This document shows positions 1 through 8,912 of a stretch of 64,000 nucleotides of DNA, piece after piece. A program made the translations under genes and the position numbers. Under the pieces are notes generated by a model. It did no database searches. It worked only from the letters and a program-made list of their open reading frames with translations, and was not told the origin of the DNA. Source of the stretch: Streptomyces sp. SCL15-4 (GTDB taxonomy: Bacteria > Actinomycetota > Actinomycetes > Streptomycetales > Streptomycetaceae); assembly GCF_033366695.1 (NCBI RefSeq), contig NZ_JAOBTQ010000001.1, positions 5,332,001 through 5,396,000 of the forward strand, in the 5' to 3' direction. The stretch's first letter is position 1, and the number at the start of each line of letters is the position of its first letter.

Positions 1-788
1 AGCGGGCTGTCCCCGGGCAGCGGTTCGGCGGCGAACCCGTCCAGCGCCGCGCCCGCGATCCAGCGACTGCGGAGCGCCCGGGCGAGGGCCTCCTCGTCCA
101 CCAGCGCGCCCCGGCCGACGTTCACGAAGAACGCCGAGGGCTGCATCACTCCGAACCGGCGCGTGTCGAACATGCGGTACGTCCGGTCGGTCAGCGGAGC
201 CGCCGCGATCACCCAGTCCGCGCGGGAGATCAGCCGGTCCAGGTCGTCCGGGCCGTGTATCCCGGTCCGCGGCCTCCGCCCGACCAGCGCCGTCGTCACC
301 CCCAGCGCCTTCAGCGCCCGCACTATGGCCCGCCCGACCGGGCCCGAGCCGACCACGCACGCGTGCGTGCCCGCCACCCGCCGGGTCTCCCGGTGCCGCC
401 AGGTCCGCTCCCGCTGGTCGGCCAGGGTGCGCGGCAGGTCCTTGGCGACCGCCAGCACCAGGGCCGCCACGTACTCGGCCACCGGCTGCTCGAAGATCCC
501 GCGCGCGTTGGTCACCACCGTCCCGGACGCGGTCAGCTCCGGGCACATCAGATGGTCCACGCCGGCGCTCGCCGTGTGCACCCAGCGCGGCCGCGGACCG
601 CCGCCCGGCCATGCCTCGCGCACCGCGTGCGAGGTGAAGTCCCACACCAGCAGCACATCCGCGGCCGGCAGCCGCTGCGCCAGACGCGCCGCGTCCGTGC
701 GCACGATCCGGGCACGTCCGGTGAGCCGGCCGAGCCGGGGCGGCGGATCGGCGTCGAGAACCAGCACGGTGGGCGGCGACGGCGTCAT
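1..788 (-). CDS. D-2-hydroxyacid dehydrogenase, cut by window edge
   Basis: NAD-dependent dehydrogenase of the D-isomer-specific 2-hydroxyacid family, probably reducing or oxidising a small 2-oxo/2-hydroxy acid in the cytoplasm; the substrate cannot be deduced. About 262 residues are visible from the ATG at 788. The Rossmann glycine motif reads VVGSGPVGRAI, preceded by the family segment TNARGIFEQPVAEYVAA, and NVGRGALVDEEAL lies near the edge. The catalytic His region and C-terminus fall outside the window. It is divergent from the isomerase-like gene at 991, so the two probably share the 200-bp spacer as a promoter region. The family call is secure; the specific reaction is unknown. Confidence 0.88.
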   Translation of the reverse strand, partial: MTPSPPTVLVLDADPPPRLGRLTGRARIVRTDAARLAQRLPAADVLLVWDFTSHAVREAWPGGGPRPRWVHTASAGVDHLMCPELTASGTVVTNARGIFEQPVAEYVAALVLAVAKDLPRTLADQRERTWRHRETRRVAGTHACVVGSGPVGRAIVRALKALGVTTALVGRRPRTGIHGPDDLDRLISRADWVIAAAPLTDRTYRMFDTRRFGVMQPSAFFVNVGRGALVDEEALARALRSRWIAGAALDGFAAEPLPGDSP

Positions 789-990
789 GCGGGGCGGCTC
801 CCGAAGGTCTGACCCGCGCGGACCGGGCACGGACCGACCACGCTCGCACCGGAACCCGGCGCCGTCAACACGGCCGTGCGCGGGTGTGGGCGGCGCCGCG
901 CCGACGGGGTACCCGGAACGGGTGGGCCCCTGCCGGGCACGGCTGCCCGGGGGCGGCCCGCACTGCCGGAAACCATCAGGAAGGCTGGAC

Positions 991-1719
991 ATGACCGCAC
1001 TCGGACTCCTCTACCCGGGCCACTCCGCCGAGGACGACTACCCACGCATCGAGCAGCTCCTGGGCAGCGACATCCGGGTGGACCTCGTCCACACCGGCCC
1101 CGGCGAGGACACGCACCGGGTGGCCGCGCCGCGCGAGCCGGGCTCCGCCGAGTTGCTCGCCGAGGGAGTCGAGGCGCTGCGGCTGGCCGGGGTCGAGACC
1201 GTGGTGTGGGCGGGCACCGGCGGCTTCACGCACGGCTGGGACGGCGCCCAGGAACAGGTGCGGACCCTCGCCCGGCTGGCCGGGATGCCGGCCTCCGCCA
1301 CCTCCTTCGGCTTCGTCCACGCGGCCCTGGAGATGGGCGTACGCCGGGTCGCCGTCGGCACGGCCTGGCCCGAGGACGTCACCGGGCCGTTCGCGGACTT
1401 CCTGCGGGCCGGCGGCCTGGAGGTGACCGGCCTGCGCTCCTCGGGGGCCGCCTCTCCGGCCGAGGTCGCCGCCTGGGACGAGGAGGACGTGCTCACGCTG
1501 GCGCGCGCGGCCGACACCCCCGACGCCCAGGCCGTCCTGCTGCCGGACACCGCCCTGCACACCGCCGCCCACCTGGGCCTGCTGGAGAAGGCCCTCTCCA
1601 AGCCGGTCCTCACCGCCAGCCAGGTCACGGTCTGGGAAGGGCTCAGGCTGGCGGACCGCCGGGTGAACGCGCCGACCCTGGGCAGCCTGTTCACCCGGGA
1701 GCCGCTGGTGCAGGCATAG
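991..1719 (+). CDS. Maleate isomerase/Asp-Glu racemase-like protein lacking catalytic cysteines
   Basis: 242-aa protein with the fold pattern of maleate cis-trans isomerase / arylmalonate decarboxylase (Asp/Glu racemase superfamily). Family members use two cysteines, one in a CTSGS-type motif and one in a CTN-type motif near the C-terminus. Here these places read VVWAGTGGFT and LLPDTALHT, and the whole protein contains no cysteine. It therefore cannot use the usual two-thiol mechanism; it may bind a dicarboxylic ligand without turnover or use other residues. The ATG at 991 follows AGGAAGG, a good ribosome site. It is divergent from the 2-hydroxyacid dehydrogenase, a pairing that suggests organic-acid metabolism, which is inference. 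Confidence 0.75.
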   Translation: MTALGLLYPGHSAEDDYPRIEQLLGSDIRVDLVHTGPGEDTHRVAAPREPGSAELLAEGVEALRLAGVETVVWAGTGGFTHGWDGAQEQVRTLARLAGMPASATSFGFVHAALEMGVRRVAVGTAWPEDVTGPFADFLRAGGLEVTGLRSSGAASPAEVAAWDEEDVLTLARAADTPDAQAVLLPDTALHTAAHLGLLEKALSKPVLTASQVTVWEGLRLADRRVNAPTLGSLFTREPLVQA

Positions 1720-1827
1720 GGCCTGTCTCCCCGTCGTACGGCGTACGGCCCCTTGCGCGGGCGCGGGACAATGGACGGTGGCCCACCCGAAGGCGGTGCC
1801 GTCGAACCGTACGAGGAGGAGACAGAC

Positions 1828-2196
1828 ATGGCGGAGCCCACGCCGCGTCGCAACGAACCGCGGCTACGCCCCGCGCCCCTGCTCTTCGAGCCCGCGGAGG
1901 CGGCCCGCGACCCCGAGCACTTCTTCGACCTGGAGTCGATCGAGGATCCGCGGGAACTGCTGTCCCGGGCCACGGAGCTGGCCCAGGCGTTCCGCGCGGC
2001 GGCCGACCGGGCCGTGGAGTTCCAGGCCGTCGCGGCGGCCCAGCTCGCCGACCCGCGCCGGTTCGACCGGCTGACCCCGGCGGACATCGCCGCACGGGCG
2101 GAGTGGACCGAGGACTATGCCAGGAAGATGGTCGAGTTCGGGCGGGACCTGATGCGCGGGGAGGGCGAGGGGCGGACGTCCGCCGAGTCCTTGTAG
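1828..2196 (+). CDS. Small conserved hypothetical protein
   Basis: 122-aa soluble protein that I do not recognise. The N-terminal 40 residues are proline- and arginine-rich (LRPAPLLFEP), followed by a helical acidic body. There is no signal peptide, membrane segment or cysteine. The ATG at 1828 was chosen because GAGGAGGAGAC sits just upstream; an in-frame ATG farther upstream (1753 region) lacks a ribosome site. The length and amphipathic helices would suit a small accessory protein, but no function can be assigned. Confidence 0.65.
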   Translation: MAEPTPRRNEPRLRPAPLLFEPAEAARDPEHFFDLESIEDPRELLSRATELAQAFRAAADRAVEFQAVAAAQLADPRRFDRLTPADIAARAEWTEDYARKMVEFGRDLMRGEGEGRTSAESL

Positions 2197-2294
2197 GGCT
2201 CCGCGGGGGAGGCCGGGGGCATATGCCGGGCGGGCAAGATACTCCTTCCCGGTCGTCCTGTCCCGATTTTCCGCAACACAGCGGAACCGCCCAC

Positions 2295-2319
2295 TGACAG
2301 GCTGTACACCTGGCTGTCA
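2295..2319. promoter_or_regulatory. Inverted repeat over a start codon
   Basis: TGACAG at 2295-2300 is repeated inverted as CTGTCA at 2314-2319, with a 13-nt spacer. The right arm ends on the A of the ATG of the following gene. No ribosome-binding site is visible. It may be an operator or an initiation-region hairpin; six-base arms can also occur by chance. Confidence 0.25.
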
Positions 2320-2900
2320 TGACGACCAGTGCCCCGAACGTCACCTGTGTCGGCCCCGGCGCCGTCGCCTGGCTCGCCTCGGCGGGAGCCCATCCGCGCA
2401 GCACCCTCGCGCTGTGGCGGGAGCGCCCGGACGCCCCGGTGGTGCTGCCCTGCGGCACCGTCTTCGACGTGGTCAGTGCCCCGGTGGTGTTCGGGCGCCG
2501 CATGCTGGACCGGCTGTGGGGCGCGGGGTCGCGGCCGGGTCCGGTCGCGGTGTTCCGGGGCCGGACGCTGCTCTTCGCCGCTCCCGGCACCGCTCAGCGG
2601 CTGCCCTCCCTGCTGGCCTGGGAGGAGTGGGGCTCGCGGCGGGCGCGGGCGGTGCCGCCGCTGCTGTGCCACGGCCCGGGCGACGCCGTGACCGTGCCGC
2701 CCCTGGCCCCGCCGAGCTGCGACGACACCCCCGGCGCCGCCCGCTGGCTGGTCGCCCCGGACGGCCGGCATCCGTGGCTGCCGGGCCCGGAGGTGCTGCT
2801 CTGGGCCGCCGTCGGGGCCGCCCGGTCCGCCGCCCGGCCGTCGATTTCTCCTCATCGCGACCAGGGTGCTAATGTCTACGACGTCAGCAGGCGCCGCTAG
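2319..2900 (+). CDS. Bifunctional primase/polymerase-like conserved protein
   Basis: 193-aa cytoplasmic protein resembling a Streptomyces family often annotated as 'bifunctional DNA primase/polymerase' from distant similarity to the N-terminal prim-pol domain. Recognisable segments are VVLPCGTVFDVV, LFAAPGTAQRLPSLLAW and WLVAPDGRHPWLPGPEVLL. No catalytic acidic triad is evident, so polymerase activity should not be assumed. The TAG stop is bases 8-10 of the tRNA-Lys gene, so the last codons overlap the tRNA by 10 bp. The ATG at 2319 has no clear ribosome site and sits in an inverted repeat. Confidence 0.55.
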   Translation: MTTSAPNVTCVGPGAVAWLASAGAHPRSTLALWRERPDAPVVLPCGTVFDVVSAPVVFGRRMLDRLWGAGSRPGPVAVFRGRTLLFAAPGTAQRLPSLLAWEEWGSRRARAVPPLLCHGPGDAVTVPPLAPPSCDDTPGAARWLVAPDGRHPWLPGPEVLLWAAVGAARSAARPSISPHRDQGANVYDVSRRR

Positions 2901-2964
2901 CTCAGTTGGTTAGAGCAGCTGACTCTTAATCAGCGGGTCCGGGGTTCGAGTCCCTGGCGGCGCA
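2891..2964 (+). tRNA. tRNA-Lys (anticodon CTT)
   Basis: Complete cloverleaf. The acceptor stem GCGCCGC pairs with GCGGCGC and is followed by discriminator A. The anticodon stem GCTGA/TCAGC encloses loop CTCTTAA with anticodon CTT. The T-arm has loop TTCGAGT. CCA is not encoded. A strong hairpin follows immediately. The 3' end is intact, and no integrase or direct repeat suggests use as an attachment site here. Confidence 0.97.
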
Positions 2965-2971
2965 CGCGAAA

Positions 2972-3013
2972 AAGGCAGCGGGCCGAATTCGAAAGAATTC
3001 GGCCCGCTGCCTT
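2972..3013. terminator. Bidirectional terminator, 19-bp perfect stem with GAAA loop
   Basis: Left arm 2972-2990 and right arm 2995-3013 are fully complementary around a GAAA tetraloop; the arms include GGCAGCGGGCC and GAATTC. It separates tRNA-Lys on the plus strand from the convergent protease gene ending at 3041. There are A residues on the left flank and TT at the right end of the stem, and the loop is a stable GNRA type. Confidence 0.85.
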
Positions 3014-3040
3014 CGTATACGATCCCGTGCCGCGCGCTCC

Positions 3041-4282
3041 TCAGCCGCGCACCCCCGGCGTGATCGTCACTGTCCACGCACCCGACGCCGTCCTCCCCTC
3101 CGCCTCCACCCGGACGCCCTCCCCGGGCACGGTGAAGCTCTCGCCGAGGAAGACCGGGGCGTCGGCGAGCGGCGGATAGACCGAGTTCTCCCAGCAGGCC
3201 TCGGTGTCCGGGTGGGCGTCCACCACCCGCACCGGGCCGTCGCCGGACGCGGCGCCGCCGCGCACCCGGTAGACCAGGATGCCCTGCCGGCAGGCCGCGC
3301 GGTCGGCACCGGCCGGGCCGCGCGCCTCGAAGGCGAGGGCGCTGTCCGGGCCCGTGCGCACCACGGCCAGTTTGACGCCGTGCCCGAGGCCGAAGGCGGC
3401 CCCCGCGGGGCCCGGCCCGGCGGACAGCGGCTCCAGGGTGAGCCGGGCCGGCGCGGCACCGCGCACGCACACCACCTGGCGCGGGTCCAGCCAGCCCAGC
3501 CGCCACTTGTGCCAGCCGAGCAGATCCGGCGCCAGCCCGAACTGGCTGCCCATCAGGTCCCAGTCGCCGACGTGGGTGTCCCAGTCGCCCTTGCCGTCGG
3601 CCGGGCGGTGGTAGAGGTCGGGCAGGTCGAAGACGTGGCCCGTCTCGTGCGCGAGGACCAGTCGGTCCGGCGGGTGGTGCTCGAAGACGGTGACGACCCG
3701 GCGGACGTCGGTGCCGTCCGCCCGCAGGGGCGTGTCGAGGTTCACCACCTTCGTGGCGTCCGAGTCGACACCGGGCGCGTCCGGGTCGGCGATCAGATAG
3801 ACGACCTGGTAGCGCGAGAAGTCGACCTCCCGGTCGGCCACGGCGAACGCGTCGCGCAGATACGCGGCCCGGTCCTCGGCGTCCCAGTCCCGCCGCATGG
3901 CGTACGACGTCGACGGGCGCGGCATGCGCAGCCAGCGCTTCAGCGGGTGCGCGCGCAGGGTGGTCTTGCCGTAGGAGGACTGCGCGTAGAAGCGGCTGGT
4001 CGCGGGGAAGTGGTCGGCCGTCAGCTCGGCCGGGGTGGTGCGCGGGGCGGAATCGGGGAAGGACAGGAAGACCAGCAGTGCGTCGAGGGTGCCGGCCGGG
4101 CGGGGATAGCCGGCGTTCCAGGTGTCCACGCCCTCCGAGTGGTGGGCCTCGGTGCGGTGCAGCGCGCAGGGGGCCGTGGAGAAGGGCTCGGCCGCCGAGG
4201 GGCCGGTGAGGATCGAGGTCGCGGCGAGCGCCGACATCGTGGTGAACACGGCCGCGGTGCTGCGCAGCTTGGGCACGGACAT
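3041..4282 (-). CDS. Secreted M6-family metalloprotease domain protein
   Basis: 413-aa predicted extracellular zinc protease. The N-terminus (residues 1-31) is a signal peptide with a hydrophobic core ending PSAAEP. The zinc site is HETGH at residues 212-216 within LVLAHETGHVFDLPDLYH, the immune-inhibitor-A-like M6 pattern. The C-terminal 150 residues look like a beta-rich substrate or processing domain with paired cysteines. It is monocistronic and divergent from cdgA across a 321-bp spacer. The ATG at 4282 gives the signal peptide its expected length. Substrate unknown; hydrolysis of extracellular protein during mycelial growth is a reasonable inference. Confidence 0.85.
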   Translation of the reverse strand: MSVPKLRSTAAVFTTMSALAATSILTGPSAAEPFSTAPCALHRTEAHHSEGVDTWNAGYPRPAGTLDALLVFLSFPDSAPRTTPAELTADHFPATSRFYAQSSYGKTTLRAHPLKRWLRMPRPSTSYAMRRDWDAEDRAAYLRDAFAVADREVDFSRYQVVYLIADPDAPGVDSDATKVVNLDTPLRADGTDVRRVVTVFEHHPPDRLVLAHETGHVFDLPDLYHRPADGKGDWDTHVGDWDLMGSQFGLAPDLLGWHKWRLGWLDPRQVVCVRGAAPARLTLEPLSAGPGPAGAAFGLGHGVKLAVVRTGPDSALAFEARGPAGADRAACRQGILVYRVRGGAASGDGPVRVVDAHPDTEACWENSVYPPLADAPVFLGESFTVPGEGVRVEAEGRTASGAWTVTITPGVRG

Positions 4283-4603
4283 GACCTCCGGGTGTGGTTC
4301 GCGGGACCCGCACCCAGATTGCTGGTATTCATTGGTTTATGCCCTGTTTGTCTGCACCAGAAGGGTGAGTGCGCCCCCGTTGGGCGCCGGCGCGCACCGG
4401 CGCTCGCTATCCCGAAACATTCACGGAACGTCACAACTTGTCGGAGGGCTGAAGAAGCTGCCCAGGTGCGGGCAGAAACGATCTGTCAGAACCTGTGCTC
4501 CGTCCGGGACACTGGACATCGGCTGGAAGGGCCCGGGGCCAGCCTCTATGATCGGCACACTTTCCGGCACGGACAGAGATCGAGTGCACTGCGGGAGCGA
4601 GCG
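4283..4603. other. Divergent intergenic region upstream of cdgA
   Basis: 321 bp without a supported gene, containing the promoters of the M6 protease and cdgA. It is more AT-rich near 4318-4350 than surrounding DNA and carries the BldD-like site at 4420-4434. No RNA gene or strong terminator was seen. Confidence 0.6.
4420..4434. promoter_or_regulatory. BldD-box-like site upstream of cdgA
   Basis: TCACGGAACGTCA at 4421-4433 matches the TNAC-N5-GTNA half-site architecture of the published BldD consensus; the centre differs at two positions. It lies about 170 bp before the cdgA start. cdgA is an established BldD target in S. coelicolor, which supports but does not prove the assignment. Confidence 0.4.
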
Positions 4604-6387
4604 GTGAGCGGAACGTCCGAAGGGCCGACGCCCGCGGCAGACCTCGACCGGTCAGCCGTCACAGACAGTCACCACACCACCTACCACCGTGTCTTCGCGA
4701 CCGCCCCGCTCGCCATGGCGGTCGTGGCCCCCGAGGGACGCGTCGTCACCGCCAACACCGCCCTCGGCGAGCTGCTCGGCATCGACGCGGACACGGTCGT
4801 CGGGCGGGCCGCCGCCGACCTCGTCGACCTGGCCGCGGACCCCCGCACCCGGCACGCCTACCAGGAGGTGCTGAACGGCCGGCAGACCCGGCTGCGCTGC
4901 ACCCGCCGGCTCAAGCAGCCCGGCGGGCACTCGGTGTGGGCGCAGATCACCGTGGCCCCGCTGAGCGACGGCGAGCCCGGCGCCCTGCTGTCGGTCACCG
5001 ACATCAGCGCCCGCCGCGAACTCCAGGCGCAGCTACGGCACTTGCAGATGCACGATCCGGTGACCCGGCTGCCCAACCGCACGCTGTTCTTCGAGCGGCT
5101 GACGGCCGCGCTGGAGGCGGAGCCGTACGAACAGGGCGGCACCGGCCGGATCGGCCTGTGCTATCTGGACCTCGACGGCTTCAAGGCGGTCAACGACACC
5201 CTCGGCCACCGCGTCGGCGACCGGCTCCTTTCGGCCGTGGCCGAACGCCTGACCCGGATCGCCGACGAGGCCGGCTACGCCCGCACCGCCACCCCCCTGG
5301 TGGCCCGGCTCGGCGGTGACGAGTTCGCCCTGCTGGTGGAGGACTCCACCGGCACCGAACAGCTCGCCGACCTCGCCGAGTCCGCGCTGCGCGCCCTGGA
5401 GGAACCCTTCGACCTGGCCGGACAGCGGCTGTCGCTGACCGCGTCCATCGGCGTCGTCGAACGGCACGCCGCGGGCACCACGGCCACGGGGCTGATGCAG
5501 GCCGCCGATACGACGCTGTACTGGGCGAAGGCCGACGGCAAGGGCCGCTGGACCCTGTTCGACCCCGAGCGAAACGCCCACCGCATGACCCGGCAGGCCC
5601 TGTCCTCCACCCTCCGCCCCGCCATCGAACGCGGAGAGTTCGCCCTCGAGTACCAGCCGCTGGTGGCCATGGAGGACGGCCGGCTCAACGGCGTCGAGGC
5701 GCTGATCCGCTGGCACCACCCGCAGTTCGGCACGCTCACGCCGAATCGGTTCATCGGACTGGCCGAGGAGGACGGCTCGATCGTGCAGCTCGGCCGCTGG
5801 GCGCTGACCACCGCCTGCCGGCAGGCCCGCCGCTGGCAGCTCGACCGTCCCGGCGAACCGCCCATCTTCGTCAGCGTCAACGTGGCCGTGCGGCAGGTGT
5901 GGGACTCCGACCTGGTGGCCGACGTCGCCTCGACCCTCGCCGAGACCGGGCTCGCGCCGCACCTGCTCCAGCTGGAGCTGACCGAGTCCGCGGTGATGGG
6001 CTCGGCGGGCCGCCCGCTCCAGGCCCTGCAGGCGCTCAGCGACATGGGGGTGCGCATCGCCATCGACGACTTCGGCACCGGCTACTCCAACCTCGCCTAC
6101 CTGAGCCGTCTTCCGGTCTCCACGCTGAAGCTGGACGGCTCCTTCGTCCGGGGCTTCCAGTACGAGGAGGCCGCCAGGGACGCCATGCCGAACCCGGCCG
6201 ACGAGGTCGTCGTGGAGGCGATGATCCAGCTCGCCCACCGGCTCGGCCTCACGGTCACCGCGGAGTGCGTGGAGACCTCGGCCCAGGCCAGCCGGCTGCG
6301 CCGGATCGGCTGCGACACCGGGCAGGGCTGGCTGTACTCCCGCCCGGTGCCGCCGGATCGTATCTCCGAGCTGCTCGGGGCGCGGAC

Positions 6388-6409
<22 letters not shown>
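4604..6409 (+). CDS. cdgA: PAS-GGDEF-EAL cyclic-di-GMP enzyme CdgA
   Basis: 601-aa cytoplasmic protein that makes and/or degrades cyclic di-GMP, the signal that through BldD controls Streptomyces development. The PAS sensor spans roughly residues 25-135, GGDEF roughly 145-290 with the intact signature at 237-241, and EAL is C-terminal with [15 protein letters not shown] and AECVET all present. No RxxD inhibitory site precedes GGDEF, so product feedback at that site is not expected. There are no membrane segments. The GTG at 4604 follows GGGAGCGA. The domain order matches S. coelicolor CdgA (SCO2817). Its 3' end overlaps the convergent oxidoreductase by 22 bp. Confidence 0.85.
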
Positions 6410-7485
<1,076 letters not shown>

Positions 7486-7574
7486 GGTATGGCCTCCTGT
7501 CTCCGAGCGCTGCGCTGTCCTCGGGGCCCTAACAGGAGAAGGTCCCCGTTTATTCCGCCCGGGCACGCCTTCCC

Positions 7575-8912
7575 TCAGGGCCGCCAGACCACCCGGTGTT
7601 CGGCCAGGTGGGACAGCACCGCGTGGTTGGCCTCCCAGCCGTCGGGAAACTTCACCAGCGTGCCCAGCCGGACCGGTTCCGTGGCCGGGTAGTCGTCCAG
7701 GAGGGCGGGGACGCCGGCCCGGCAGACCATGATGCAGGCGTGGCGGTGCCGGGAGGCCAGGACGCACAGGCGGCCCGTCTCCAGGTGGAACGCCGTGGCG
7801 TCGGGGCGGCCGGAGAGCGGGTGCAGGACGACCGTCACGTCGTACTCCCGGCCCTGGAGCCGGTTCGCGGTGTCGACCGTGACGTCCCGGACGCCCAGCT
7901 CGGCCAGGGCCGCCCGGACCGCCGCCGCCTGGTCGCGGTGGGCCGTGCCCACGGCGACGCGGCCGGCGGTCAGCGGCGTGGGGTCCGGGGAGCGTTCCGA
8001 GGTCGCCGCGCCGCCCCGGTCCAGGAGGCGGCGGACCACCATCGCCACCGCCCGCACCGCCTCCGGGTCCGTGCGCGGAGTGTGCCGGGCGGGCAGCTCC
8101 AGCAGGCCCCAGCCGGACTCCGCGGCCTCGTCGATCACCCGGTCCGGTCCGGAGCCGTCCGAGGGCACGGCGAAGGCGAGCCGGCGGTCGCCGTGGGCCG
8201 TGCCGCTGCGGAACGGCGTGTACGGGTAGAACGCGTCCGAGACCAGCGGCGCCGCCGAGGCCGGCAGCCGCCAGGAGACCGGCAGCCGGTGCTGGGGCAG
8301 GCCCGGGTTGTGCGCCAGCAGCGTGGTGACCGCCGACGCCGACGGATCGTACGACAGGCCCGCCCACTGCTCACCGGCCACGATGGAGAACGGATCGAGC
8401 TGGCCCGGGTCGCCGACGAACAGCGCCCGTTCGAACAGGCCGGCCACGGCGAGCAGGGAGTCGGAGCGCATCTGGTACGCCTCGTCCACGATCGCGTGCC
8501 GCCACGGCTCGTCCACCTTCACGTGCGCCCACTTCGCGGCGGTGGACAGCACGACCGGCAGTCCGGTCAGCTCGGCCGCCTTCGCCGACGTACGCACCTG
8601 CGGCAGATCGTCCAGCGCCTTGTCGTAGGCGTCGGCGTCGCTGCTGTGCAGCCGTCCGACGGGCAGCTCCGGGTTCTTCTCGGCCAGGCGCAGGACCAGG
8701 TCGTCGACCTGGGCGTTCGTCTGCGCCACCACCATCAGCGGGCGGCCCGCCGCGGCGAGTTCCAGGGCCGCGCGGACCACCAGCGTCGACTTGCCGGCGC
8801 CCGGCGGGGAGTCCACCACCACACCCCGTTCGGTGCCGTGCAGCGTGTCGTGCAGGATCGCCTCGGTGGCGCGGCCGGCCGCGGTGCCGGGATCGACGTC
8901 GACGGTGGTCAC
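7575..8912 (-). CDS. SF1B (Upf1/Dna2-like) DNA/RNA helicase, last gene of nuclease-helicase operon
   Basis: 445-aa ATP-dependent helicase. All major motifs are visible: Walker [10 protein letters not shown] (35-43), motif Ia [10 protein letters not shown] (64-73), motif Ic LSTAAKW, Walker B IVDEAYQ (DE at 143-144), motif [13 protein letters not shown] (165-174), motif IV SWRLP, motif [13 protein letters not shown] and motif [10 protein letters not shown]. The DEAYQ and NAQVDDLV forms are Upf1/Dna2-like (SF1B) rather than UvrD/RecD-like. The GTG start overlaps the stop of the upstream gene by 4 bp, indicating translational coupling. With the Fe-S nuclease two genes upstream it suggests a split Dna2-like nuclease/helicase. 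Biological role unknown. Confidence 0.8.
   Translation of the reverse strand: MTTVDVDPGTAAGRATEAILHDTLHGTERGVVVDSPPGAGKSTLVVRAALELAAAGRPLMVVAQTNAQVDDLVLRLAEKNPELPVGRLHSSDADAYDKALDDLPQVRTSAKAAELTGLPVVLSTAAKWAHVKVDEPWRHAIVDEAYQMRSDSLLAVAGLFERALFVGDPGQLDPFSIVAGEQWAGLSYDPSASAVTTLLAHNPGLPQHRLPVSWRLPASAAPLVSDAFYPYTPFRSGTAHGDRRLAFAVPSDGSGPDRVIDEAAESGWGLLELPARHTPRTDPEAVRAVAMVVRRLLDRGGAATSERSPDPTPLTAGRVAVGTAHRDQAAAVRAALAELGVRDVTVDTANRLQGREYDVTVVLHPLSGRPDATAFHLETGRLCVLASRHRHACIMVCRAGVPALLDDYPATEPVRLGTLVKFPDGWEANHAVLSHLAEHRVVWRP

Noticed and set aside
2891..2964. tRNA-Lys as an integration site of a mobile element
   Set aside because: No integrase, excisionase or duplicated tRNA 3' end is present in the window.
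2910..4313. Minus-strand open frame ending in TRTPDPLIKSQL-like sequence
   Set aside because: Its end is the antisense of tRNA-Lys, and the true protease frame in the same DNA has the signal peptide and HETGH motif.
3212..4600. Long plus-strand open frame before cdgA
   Set aside because: It is antisense to the M6 protease with Gly/Arg/Val low-complexity composition; only the part from 4604 encodes cdgA.
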